Assembly (NCBI RefSeq): GCF_965227785.1
Contig: NZ_OZ245785.1
Span: forward strand, 2,790,001 to 2,854,000
Direction: 5' to 3'
Source of the DNA: Gracilimonas sp965227785
GTDB lineage: Bacteria; Bacteroidota; Rhodothermia; Balneolales; Balneolaceae
Length of the DNA: 64,000 nt
Below the pieces are notes generated by a model. That model had not been told where the DNA came from and made no database searches. It saw nothing but the letters and a program-made list of their open reading frames with translations. This document shows, piece by piece, positions 8,980 through 17,100 of this stretch; position 1 is the first letter of the stretch, and the number at the start of each line of letters is the position of its first letter. The position numbers and the translations under genes were made by a program.

Positions 8980-9795
8980 ATGAAAAGATCACTCGACACC
9001 GTAGTTATATCAGACGTTCACCTTGGAACCATTGGCTGCCATGCGGTAGAACTGGTTCAATATCTAAATTCCATCGATCCAAAGCGAGTCATTTTAAACG
9101 GTGACTTCGTGGATATGTGGAACTTCCGCAAATATTATTGGCCCGAGCCCCACATGTACGTCATTCGCACGCTAATTACCATGATGACCAATGGTGTGGA
9201 TATCTATTATCTGACGGGTAACCATGATGAAACCTTACGAAAGGTATCCAGCCTCCAGCTTGGCCCTCTTTTTATCCGCGACAAACTGGTGCTTGAGCTG
9301 GATGGGGAAAAAGTCTGGTTCTTTCACGGGGATATTTTTGATATAACTATGAAGCACAGCAAGTGGATAGCCAAAATGGGCGGGCATGGATACGAACTAT
9401 TGATTTTGCTGAACCGATGGATGAATTATATCACTGAGAAGCTGGGATACGGTAAATTCTCCCTCTCCAAAAAAATAAAAGACAGCGTAAAGCACGCGGT
9501 CAATTTTATAGACGACTTTGAAGTAACGGCTATGGAACTGGCTATTGCTGAAGGTTACGACTATGTAGTGTGCGGGCATATCCATCAACCCAAAATCCGC
9601 GGGTATGAGAATGAACAAGGATCGGTGATATACCTCAATTCGGGCGATTGGGTAGAGAACCTGACCTGTCTGGAATATGACGGGAATGAATGGAGCTTAT
9701 ATCGATATGCGGAGGACCAGGTTTTGCAGGAGAATCCTCGCATCAACCGGTTAATGAAAACACACACGCTCGATAAAAAACTCATGATCGGATGA
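8980..9795 (+). CDS. UDP-2,3-diacylglucosamine diphosphatase-like metallophosphoesterase
   Basis: The protein has 271 residues with all calcineurin-like phosphoesterase motifs in order: SDVHLG (residue about 10), NGDFVDMW, LTGNHDE, FFHGDIFD and VVCGHIHQP. These bind a two-metal centre. The sequence resembles the LpxH-like UDP-2,3-diacylglucosamine hydrolases of FCB bacteria, which cleave the pyrophosphate in lipid A synthesis, but it is longer than E. coli LpxH (about 240 residues), and other phosphoesterase substrates cannot be excluded. Its stop overlaps the start of the next glycosyltransferase gene by 4 bp (ATGA), so the two are translationally coupled. Confidence 0.8.
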   Translation: MKRSLDTVVISDVHLGTIGCHAVELVQYLNSIDPKRVILNGDFVDMWNFRKYYWPEPHMYVIRTLITMMTNGVDIYYLTGNHDETLRKVSSLQLGPLFIRDKLVLELDGEKVWFFHGDIFDITMKHSKWIAKMGGHGYELLILLNRWMNYITEKLGYGKFSLSKKIKDSVKHAVNFIDDFEVTAMELAIAEGYDYVVCGHIHQPKIRGYENEQGSVIYLNSGDWVENLTCLEYDGNEWSLYRYAEDQVLQENPRINRLMKTHTLDKKLMIG

Positions 9796-10826
9796 AAATA
9801 CTTTATGGGATTCAGGGAACAGGGCACGGTCATATAAGTCGGGCACGAGTTGTTCTGCCCAAGCTTCGGGAATATGCTGAAGTGGATGTACTTGTAAGCG
9901 GCTATAATTATAAAATGAACATCGAGGGTGAAATTGCTTATAAGGCACGGGGACTAAGTTTGGCTTATGACAGCAATGGCAGTGTTGATATGCTGGAAAC
10001 GGCTTTAAATCTTCACCCGATAAAATTCATTCAGGATGTTCAGGCTATTCCCATTGAAGAATATGATTTTGTGGTGAATGACTTTGAGCCGGTTACCGCA
10101 TGGGCGGCTAATGGAGCTGGAATTCCTTGTGTGGCCATCAGTCATCAAGCTTCTTTCTTATCTGAAAAAGTACCCCGGCCTGAGAAAAGGTCGTTGGTGG
10201 CAGAGCAGGTGATGAAGCACTTTGCTCCCTCTATCGCAGCTGTGGGGTCCCATTACCTGAAATACGACGACTTTATCGAACCACCTATCATTCGACAGCA
10301 AATCCGAAATCTGAATCCAGTTCCCGGAAATCACATTACGGTTTATCTGCCGGCCTTCGATGATGAAACGCTGTGCAGCATTTTTAATCGGGTTCAGAAA
10401 ATAGAATGGGACATTTTTTCTCCTAACTGTAATGAGATATATACTAAAGGAAATGTGACAGTGTATCCGGTTGGGGAAGAACCGTTTTTGGAAAGCATCG
10501 AAAGTTGCCTGGGGATTGTCTCCGCCGCAGGATTTGAAACAACGGCTGAAGCCATGTTTCTGGGTAAGAAGCTGCTTGCCATTCCTATCAGAAACCAATA
10601 CGAGCAGCTGTGCAATGCAGCAGCCATAACCCAGCTGGGAGCTAAAGTGGTTTATCAAATAGATCAGCACTTCCCGCAAATAGTATCTGATTGGATTGAT
10701 GAAGGCCGGATCCTGACTTTGCCTGAAATTTCGGATGAAGAGGATTTGGTTAGCAAGATTATAGCAGCCGGAAAAGGAGGGAAAATATTGAATATGGAAA
10801 GCTCCTTGATTGAGAGGAGCTCATGA
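9792..10826 (+). CDS. Glycosyltransferase of the MJ1255/VC2487 family
   Basis: The protein has 344 residues starting MKILYGIQGTGHGHISRARV, the glycine-rich N-terminal loop of GT-B fold enzymes. Later it has FEPVTAWAANGAGIPCVAISHQ and the C-terminal nucleotide-sugar region GIVSAAGFETTAEAMFLGKKLLAIPI-NQYEQLCNAA, as in MurG/UGT-like transferases. The family is annotated as conserved glycosyltransferase-like proteins of unknown acceptor. Coupling (4-bp overlap) to an LpxH-like phosphoesterase suggests a role in glycolipid or envelope synthesis; that is inference. Confidence 0.8.
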   Translation: MKILYGIQGTGHGHISRARVVLPKLREYAEVDVLVSGYNYKMNIEGEIAYKARGLSLAYDSNGSVDMLETALNLHPIKFIQDVQAIPIEEYDFVVNDFEPVTAWAANGAGIPCVAISHQASFLSEKVPRPEKRSLVAEQVMKHFAPSIAAVGSHYLKYDDFIEPPIIRQQIRNLNPVPGNHITVYLPAFDDETLCSIFNRVQKIEWDIFSPNCNEIYTKGNVTVYPVGEEPFLESIESCLGIVSAAGFETTAEAMFLGKKLLAIPIRNQYEQLCNAAAITQLGAKVVYQIDQHFPQIVSDWIDEGRILTLPEISDEEDLVSKIIAAGKGGKILNMESSLIERSS

Positions 10827-11010
10827 TCTGAATGTTGGGCTGGGATAAAGAACGACGAAGCAATCTCCACGCATCGACATCTCAAGTACTAAAAGAAATC
10901 CGGCATGTGGTGTAGCTGGCATGGTTTTCTTGTTTTTGAAAACCAATAAAAAGTGCTTTTATCTGGATGGGAATCCTTGTAAATTTGCAGCCCTTTCGAA
11001 ATAAAGAAAT

Positions 11011-11084
11011 GGGCCCGTAGCTCAGTTGGTTAGAGCAGTCGACTCATAATCGATTGGTCGCAAGTTCAAGTCTTGCCGGGCCCA
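11011..11084 (+). tRNA. tRNA with CAU anticodon, probably tRNA-Ile2
   Basis: A full cloverleaf of 74 nt is seen. The acceptor stem GGGCCCG/CGGGCCC has discriminator A; the D arm is GCTCAGTTGGTTAGAGC; the anticodon stem GTCGA/TCGAT encloses loop CTCATAA; the variable loop contains GGTC; the T arm is GCAAG/CTTGC around TTCAAGT. The anticodon CAT is at 11045-11047. CCA is not encoded. The anticodon arm, variable loop and T loop resemble E. coli tRNA-Ile2 more than elongator tRNA-Met, and C4-G69 and C5-G68, known TilS identity pairs, are present, so lysidine-modified tRNA-Ile2 is favoured. An integrase follows, suggesting that its 3' end is an island attachment site. Confidence 0.9.
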
Positions 11085-11089
11085 CAATT

Positions 11090-11117
11090 ATTGAGAGGGT
11101 GTAAAAACCCCCTCAAT
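11090..11117. terminator. Hairpin just after the tRNA
   Basis: The arms ATTGAGAGGG (11090-11099) and CCCCCTCAAT (11108-11117) pair with one mismatch around an 8-nt A-rich loop. It begins 5 bp after the tRNA. It may terminate the tRNA transcript, though only a weak T-run follows, or it may be part of the recombination region of the integrase. Confidence 0.45.
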
Positions 11118-11144
11118 TCCCTTCTAAGCCAAAAAAAAGCCTAA

Positions 11145-11193
11145 TTACTTACACTAAGTAAGCGAACGCAAAGGAACGAAAGTGAACACTTTC
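11145..11193. repeat. Two perfect inverted repeats between tRNA and integrase
   Basis: TTACTTA-CAC-TAAGTAA is at 11145-11161 and GAAAGTG-AA-CACTTTC at 11178-11193. Each has perfect 7-bp arms. Their place between the tRNA 3' end and the integrase fits binding sites for integrase or accessory factors, or operators for the integrase gene. The function is inferred from position only. Confidence 0.5.
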
Positions 11194-11210
11194 ATACCCC
11201 TACATTCCCA

Positions 11211-11234
11211 ACTACTATGTACACTACTATGTAC
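11211..11234 (+). repeat. Tandem direct repeat ACTACTATGTAC x2
   Basis: The 12-bp unit ACTACTATGTAC occurs twice head to tail (11211-11222 and 11223-11234). Its first nine bases recur at 11306-11314, overlapping the integrase start codon. Such short direct repeats near int are typical of arm-type integrase sites or of an autoregulatory operator. Confidence 0.55.
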
Positions 11235-11311
11235 AATTTTGGAATGGTCGTTTGCAAAGGCTGCTGAATTAAGAATTCGCTTACCGAACTTTAATTCAGA
11301 AGGCAACTACT

Positions 11312-12487
11312 ATGGCATTTCTAATCAAACGCGGTAAATACTACTATGTGAATTTTTACTCTGAAGACCTGGGTAAAAAGAATGTTCGGAAATCATTGGG
11401 CACCCGACACAAAGACGTTGCTCAGAAAATGGTAACTGAACTCGAAAAACTGGAATCGTTAGGCAAGATCAATCCCTTTTCGAAAGGATTCAATCCTAAG
11501 AAGGTTTTACAAAGAAACACCAGTAATGAAACCACTGATTGTAACACGGTTAGTGAATCCATTGAATTATTCTACAAATCAAAAAACCATCTCTCCCCGG
11601 CAACCATTGGAGCCTACCAGCGAGCTTTAGGTCATTTTGTAGAATTAAATGAGTTATCAGATGTGCATCCAACAAATGTACTGAGCTATCATTTTGAGAA
11701 TGTGATCTTCAAAAAGAGCATTACTTCTGCTACAAGGCACTATTACTTTCGACATTTCCGGTCTTGGTGGAAGTTTCTGCTGAAAAAGAACATTGTGGAG
11801 AAGGATTACTTTCCTGAGATTAAAAAGGATTTGCCAAGAATTAGAGAAAATACCCGACCCAAAATGATTTCTGAGGAAGAACTTGGAATTCTTTTTAAGA
11901 AATTCGATGATGAGTTAGCCAGAAAGAAAGACTTACCTGAATTCGATCCTAATTTAGTCCAACACTGGTTCAAACCGATTGTAGCATTGTATTTCTATGG
12001 TGGTCTCCGAAAACATGAGGCGGCTTATGACCCTGAGCTTTCGTACTCAGGACTAAAAGGTGAAAACCTGATCTATGAAAGTAAAGAGCTTAGCTACATT
12101 TCACTACCACCCACCAAAGGTAGAAAAGAACGGTTAATTCCTATCATTAATGAATTGAAGAAAGAACTGGAGGTGTATTTAAAAGTTCGTGCTAAGATTA
12201 GTCCAAGTGATTATGTGTTTATTTACACGGGTGGAAATACAAAAGGTCAACCAGTTCGTGGAATGAGAGTGTATAGGGAATTTAAACGCTACTGTAAGGA
12301 AGCCGGTATTCCAACTTCTCGTACTTTACATGGAATGAGACACCAAGCTGTAACTACTTGGATTGAGAAAGGATTTCACACGGCTGAAGCTAGTTATATG
12401 GCTGGACATTCGAGCCAGAAAGTAACGGAAAAATACACACATTTGACTGTGAAAAGACTTAAGGATAAAATGAAAGCTCTCTCCTGA
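11312..12487 (+). CDS. Tyrosine recombinase (site-specific integrase)
   Basis: The protein has 391 residues. Residues about 1-60 look like an arm-binding domain, about 85-175 a SAM-like core-binding domain (SPATIGAYQRALGHFVELNE, HYYFRHFRSWWKFLLKK), and about 185-391 the catalytic domain. Active-site residues are visible: Arg in YGGLRKHEA, a beta-hairpin Lys in LPPTKGRKERLIPI, HxxR in LHGMRHQAV, His in MAGHSSQK and the nucleophile Tyr in TEKYTHLT. It lies 228 bp downstream of and parallel to a tRNA gene, the usual arrangement for an island integrated at a tRNA 3' end. The right attachment site was not found in the window, so the island may extend past the right edge. Confidence 0.92.
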   Translation: MAFLIKRGKYYYVNFYSEDLGKKNVRKSLGTRHKDVAQKMVTELEKLESLGKINPFSKGFNPKKVLQRNTSNETTDCNTVSESIELFYKSKNHLSPATIGAYQRALGHFVELNELSDVHPTNVLSYHFENVIFKKSITSATRHYYFRHFRSWWKFLLKKNIVEKDYFPEIKKDLPRIRENTRPKMISEEELGILFKKFDDELARKKDLPEFDPNLVQHWFKPIVALYFYGGLRKHEAAYDPELSYSGLKGENLIYESKELSYISLPPTKGRKERLIPIINELKKELEVYLKVRAKISPSDYVFIYTGGNTKGQPVRGMRVYREFKRYCKEAGIPTSRTLHGMRHQAVTTWIEKGFHTAEASYMAGHSSQKVTEKYTHLTVKRLKDKMKALS

Positions 12488-12532
12488 TTTATAAATTTAT
12501 ATGAGATTAAAACAATTTTATCAATTTTTAAT

Positions 12533-12564
12533 TTGACTCTGTACCATACTCCAGGTCTTATATT
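12533..12564 (+). promoter_or_regulatory. MerR-type promoter (TTGACT, 20-bp spacer, TATATT)
   Basis: A -35 like TTGACT (12533-12538) and a -10 like TATATT (12559-12564) are separated by 20 bp, the over-long spacing typical of promoters activated by MerR-family metal sensors. The spacer begins CTGTACC and holds an imperfect dyad, GAC(T)CTG at the left and CAGGTC at the right. The layout closely resembles the ZntR-controlled zntA promoter, which also begins TTGACTCTG. It lies 38 bp upstream of the Cys-rich small gene, and a MerR-family gene follows at 12836. Confidence 0.6.
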
Positions 12565-12602
12565 GGTATTGAATTATGTTTCGAATAAAAAGAGGAAATA
12601 TC

Positions 12603-12749
12603 ATGCCATTTAAGAAAGGAGATGTTTATAAATGTCCAGATGAAAATTGTGGATGCGAGGTAACAGTAACTAAAGGAGCACCACCCAGTTGTGGTGGTAA
12701 CCAAAACCCAACGTGCTGTTGTGGTAAAATTATGGAAAAGAAAGAATAA
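12603..12749 (+). CDS. Small Cys-rich protein, candidate metal-binding protein
   Basis: The protein has 48 residues starting MPFKKGDVYKCPDENCGCEV. Seven cysteines (11, 16, 18, 30, 38, 39, 40) form a CxxxxCxC cluster and a CCC cluster, like a metallothionein or a rubredoxin-like metal knuckle. AGAGGAA lies about 6 nt upstream of this ATG, so it is preferred over an in-frame ATG at 12576 that would add nine residues. It sits between a MerR-type promoter and a terminator, directly before a MerR-family divalent metal sensor. A role in cytoplasmic metal binding or sensing is inferred. It is too short for most gene callers. Confidence 0.7.
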   Translation: MPFKKGDVYKCPDENCGCEVTVTKGAPPSCGGNQNPTCCCGKIMEKKE

Positions 12750-12764
12750 CAATTAGTAATTAAT

Positions 12765-12790
12765 GAGCCGGGTATTATGCCCGGCTTTTC
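12765..12790 (+). terminator. Rho-independent terminator after the Cys-rich gene
   Basis: The stem GCCGGG (12767-12772) and CCCGGC (12780-12785) with a 7-nt loop is followed by TTTTC. It lies 17 bp after the small Cys-rich gene and separates it from the MerR-family gene. Confidence 0.75.
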
Positions 12791-12835
12791 TTAATAATTG
12801 AGTGGTTTGTTAAACGTATAATAGAAGTCAGTGAA

Positions 12836-13297
12836 ATGATGAGAGAAAACCAGAATGAAAAGTATCAAGACATCACCACTTTCAAAATTGGTGAAGTAGC
12901 TCGCCGTGCAAAAGTTAATAAGGAAACCGTCCGTTATTACGAAAAACGCAGTCTCATTCCAAAACCTGACCGAAGGCGTTCCGGTTACCGTATATTTACG
13001 CAGCGGCACATTGATCAAATTAAATTTATCAAACGGGCGCAAGAGTTGGGGTTTACACTGAGTGAAATCAAGGAACTGCTGGAACTACGAATTGATGAGG
13101 ACACCACTTGTTCAGAGATCAAAAGTGAAGCGCAAGAAAAATACCAAGATGTGGTGGAAAAGATCGAAGACCTACAACGAATAAAGAATACCCTGGTAGA
13201 TTTAATTGATTCTTGTGCTGGGGAAGGACCTAAAGGAGACTGTCCTATTTTAAAGGCTCTTGAAGGCGAAAATAAAAACATCCTTGGCAATAAGTGA
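12836..13297 (+). CDS. MerR-family divalent heavy-metal-responsive regulator
   Basis: The protein has 153 residues. Residues 15-85 are a MerR winged helix (KIGEVARRAKVNKETVRYYE, GYRIFTQRHIDQI), followed by a long dimerisation helix. Metal-site cysteines are C92, C127 and C136. The Cys in the C92 position (Ser in Cu(I) sensors such as CueR) and the nine-residue C127-C136 spacing match MerR, ZntR, CadR and PbrR-type divalent sensors. Which ion is bound cannot be read. It probably controls the promoter at 12533-12564 and perhaps other island genes. The first two codons are both ATG, so the start could be 3 bp later. Confidence 0.9.
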   Translation: MMRENQNEKYQDITTFKIGEVARRAKVNKETVRYYEKRSLIPKPDRRRSGYRIFTQRHIDQIKFIKRAQELGFTLSEIKELLELRIDEDTTCSEIKSEAQEKYQDVVEKIEDLQRIKNTLVDLIDSCAGEGPKGDCPILKALEGENKNILGNK

Positions 13298-13395
13298 ATT
13301 TTTGAAAGTGTTGATTAGATATAGATTTATAACATAATTCGTTTACGATACTTTTGAGATAAGACAATAAATTTCGTTTAAAATTGGGTTAGACT

Positions 13396-13437
13396 CATAA
13401 TTAGTTCAACAGAATATTTGAAATTTGTCTAATTATG
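13396..13437. repeat. 9-bp inverted repeat in AT-rich upstream region
   Basis: CATAATTAG (13396-13404) and CTAATTATG (13429-13437) are perfect inverted copies with a 24-nt spacer, between the MerR-family gene and the first exported gene of the copper block. It is a possible operator; AT-rich sequence makes chance matches more likely. Confidence 0.3.
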
Positions 13438-13500
13438 GATTTTGTTTATCGAATTATGTTCCATCTTTCATGGATAGAATTAATTACATATACTTGAAAC

Positions 13501-13950
13501 GTGAAAATTTCTCTAACATATCGCTTTATTGCATCAGTGCTCAGTCTGAGTATCCTGATTGGGGTTTCGGTTCCAACCGGACTTCATGCTATGTCAAATG
13601 AACTATGTGAAGAGTTGCAGGAAATGGGAATCCATATGCAGGCTCAAAGTGAACATGCTGAAGATTGCCCAATGACTGTTGAGTTTGCCGAAGTACCGGA
13701 ACACCAACATCATACTGAAACCAATGAAGATCAAGATCTCGGTATTGTTTGTGCCTGCTCTGTTGAGGAATTATCAGTTAAGACCGAAGCTCCTTTATTT
13801 CAAAAAGTGAAAGTCAAGGTTCTGGCTGTTGTCCAGATAATTGCGGAAGATCACACTAACCAATCTGAATCCGACTATCACGCTATTCAAACTTCGGATT
13901 CCTATTCACCACCTCCCATCTTTTTAGCCAACGAGTCCTTTCTGATTTAG
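13501..13950 (+). CDS. Small exported Cys/His protein, HYC_CC_PP-like
   Basis: The protein has 149 residues from GTG 13501. It has a signal peptide (hydrophobic residues 8-25, cleavage near LHA), then an acidic mature part with scattered Cys and His (CEELQEMGIHM, EDCPMTVEF, PEHQHHTE, VCACSVEE). It ends SYSPPPIFLANESFLI. A PP motif followed by a hydrophobic (F/L)LI end is the hallmark of the HYC_CC_PP-type exported proteins that accompany heavy-metal RND pumps in Bacteroidota. It directly precedes the CusA-type pump. A periplasmic metal-binding or chaperone role is inferred. Confidence 0.6.
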   Translation: MKISLTYRFIASVLSLSILIGVSVPTGLHAMSNELCEELQEMGIHMQAQSEHAEDCPMTVEFAEVPEHQHHTETNEDQDLGIVCACSVEELSVKTEAPLFQKVKVKVLAVVQIIAEDHTNQSESDYHAIQTSDSYSPPPIFLANESFLI

Positions 13951-14105
13951 GGATCGGTATATCTTTTCTCCACTAAAATCATTCCTGTAACGTCAGGAAC
14001 CTTGATTCTTGTACTATCTATTGTAAAAAATAGGCTTCAAGGTCTCAGATATCTATCGAGAGATGACCGCTTTTTTAATTGTACCGATTCATCAATAATA
14101 AACTC

Positions 14106-17100
14106 ATGCTAAATAAAACCATCCGGTTTTTTCTGGAAAATAAGCTTGTTGCTGTACTATTCTTGCTAGTCTTAGTAGGCTGGGGACTTGCAGTAGCTCC
14201 CTTTAATTGGAATCTTGACTTTCTTCCTCGGGATCGGGTACCTGTGGATGCTATTCCCAACCTTGGGGAGAACCAACAGATCGTTTACACTGACTGGGAA
14301 GGACAATCACCTCAAGATATTGAAGACCAGGTTACCTATCCTTTGACCACTCAGTTACTGACTGTGCCTGGTATCAAAACCGTTCGAAGTAATTCGATGA
14401 CCGGACTCTCCATCATTTACATCATATTCGAAGAGGATGTGGATTATTATTGGAGTCGCTCCCGCATCCTTGAAAAACTAAACTCACTTCCAGCCGGCAC
14501 TATCCCTCAAACTGCAAAGCCCGCCCTTGGTCCTGACGCTACCGGACTGGGGCAGATATTTTGGTACACGCTGGAAGGCAGGGATCAAAATGGAGACCCC
14601 GCAGGTGGATGGGACCCCCAGGAGTTACGGTCTATACAAGACTTTTATGTGAAATACGGACTATCAGGAGCTCAAGGTGTGGCAGAAGTCGCCTCCATTG
14701 GAGGGTACGTAAAAGAGTATCAGATCGACATCGATCCAAACAAACTAAAAACGTATGGGGTTACCCTGCCTGAAGTGATCGATGCGGTTCGGAAAACCAA
14801 TGCTGAGACCGGTGCCCGAACTATTGAGATGAATAACGTGGAATACCTGGTTCGGGGAATTGGGTACATAGAAAACCTGGAAGATTTGGAATCTGCTGTG
14901 GTTAAAGTAGTGGATAATACGCCCATTCGAATTCAGGACGTGGCCTTTGTAAGTATGGGGCCGGCTCCACGAAGAGGTGTACTGGATAAGGCTGGAGCAG
15001 AAGCCGTTGGTGGAGTAGTCGTAGCCCGGCAAGGTGCCAATCCCCAGCAGGTAATTGATAATATAAAAGCACAGATCAAAGAGATTTCTGCCGGCCTGCC
15101 TGTAAAAACCCTTCAAGACGGAACCGAATCTCAAGTCACCATTGTACCATTTTATGATCGCTCTACGCTGATCTCTGAAACCTTGGGGACGCTCGAAGAA
15201 GCCCTCACGCTTCAAATACTTATTACCATTATCGTGATCGTTATAATGGTATTGAATCTGCGAACTTCGGTGCTAATTTCTGCAATGCTCCCCATCGCTG
15301 TACTCATGACCTTCATTGCCATGAAGTATTTTGGGGTGGATGCTAACATTGTGGCCCTTTCCGGGATCGCTATTGCCATTGGTACCATTGTGGATATGGG
15401 AGTCATCCTTTCTGAGAATATGCTCCGGCATTTGGAAGAAATGGAGGAAGATGAATCACTTCTGGAAGTTATATACAATGCTACTGTTGAAGTAGCCGGG
15501 GCTGTATTGACGGCCATAACCACCACCATTGTGAGTTTTCTCCCTGTCTTTACGATGATCGCTGCCGAAGGGAAACTATTCAAACCACTGGCTTACACTA
15601 AAACCTTCGCGCTGATTGCTTCCATCATCATTACAATCACACTTATCCCACCATTTGCCCATTGGTTCTTCGGGCTGAAGATCAATAATAAGAAATTAAA
15701 ACTTAGTTGGAACGGTTTGCTGGTGATCGGAGGATTCATTGCCATGTTGACTGTTTCAGGCTGGGGTGGTCTGTTGATCATGGGCTTCGGACTCATCAAT
15801 GGCGTGGGATTCTTTTTAGGCGAAGAATATCACAAACGAATTCCAATTCTCAACAACGTACTTTCTGTAGTGGTAGTAACCTGGCTACTTACGGAATACT
15901 GGCTTCCTTTTGGGCCATCGGTCTCTTTTGCAGGTAATTTGTTTTTTATCGTTTTAGTGATCGCCCTTATTCTTGCCACCTTCTGGCTCATCATCAAATA
16001 TTATCAACCCATTATTAGTTGGTGCCTGGATCATAAAAAGATTTTTCTAACCCTTCCATCCTTTTTCGTGATTTTTGGGGTGGTAATTTGGCTGGGCTTT
16101 GCAACTACCTTTGGATTTGTAGCCAAAAGCTTTAATACGGTCGGGGTTGATATAAGCGAAACATCCGTTTGGACTTCAGCGTCCGAAGCTTTTCCAGGAC
16201 TGGGTGAAGAATTTATGCCCGCCCTGGATGAAGGAGCTTTCCTTTTAATGCCTACTACGATGCCTCACGCCGGTGTAGAAGAGGCAGAAGACGTGATGCG
16301 TAAAATAGACCTGTCTGTTAACTCCATACCGGAAGTTGAAATGGTTGTTGGAAAAATGGGCCGGGCTGAATCAGCCTTAGACCCTGCACCCATCTCCATG
16401 TTCGAAAATGTGATTCAATATAAATCGGAATACAAAACGGATGAAAATGGCCGACGGATGCGATTCGAGGTCAATGATTCAGGGGAGTTTGTAAGAGGTG
16501 AAGATGGAGAACTGATCCCGGATGAAAACGGTAAGTATTATCGCCAGTGGCGCGATCATATTCACTCCCCGGATGATATCTGGGATGAAATTGTAGCTGC
16601 CGCACGGATTCCCGGAACTACCTCGGCACCAAAACTTCAACCCATTGAAACACGATTGGTGATGCTGCAATCTGGCATGAGAGCCCCTATGGGTGTCAAA
16701 GTAAAGGGAAGTGATCTTCAAGAAATCGAAAATTTTGGTTTACAATTAGAAGATGTCCTGAAGAATGCTGAAGGCGTAAAAGCTTCATCGGTATTTGCGG
16801 AACGTATTGTTGGTAAACCCTATTTGGAAGTTCATTGGAACCGGGAACAGTTAGCCCGCTACGGGTTATCCGTTCAAGACGTGCAGCAATTTATGTCGAT
16901 GGGTGTGGGTGGGATGGCAGTCTCAACCTCCGTTGAAGGGCGCGAGCGATACCCTATTCGTGTTCGTTTTGCCCGCGAGTTAAGAGATAACCCTGAGGCT
17001 TTAAATGAACTTTTGGTTCCCACCAAGACGGGTGTTCAAGTACCTCTTTCACAACTGGCTGAGATCAAATACCGCCAAGGACCACAAGCTATCAAAAGCG

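Noticed and set aside
12576..12602. Longer start for the Cys-rich gene
   Set aside because: The nine extra residues have no ribosome-binding site, whereas AGAGGAA is placed correctly for ATG 12603.
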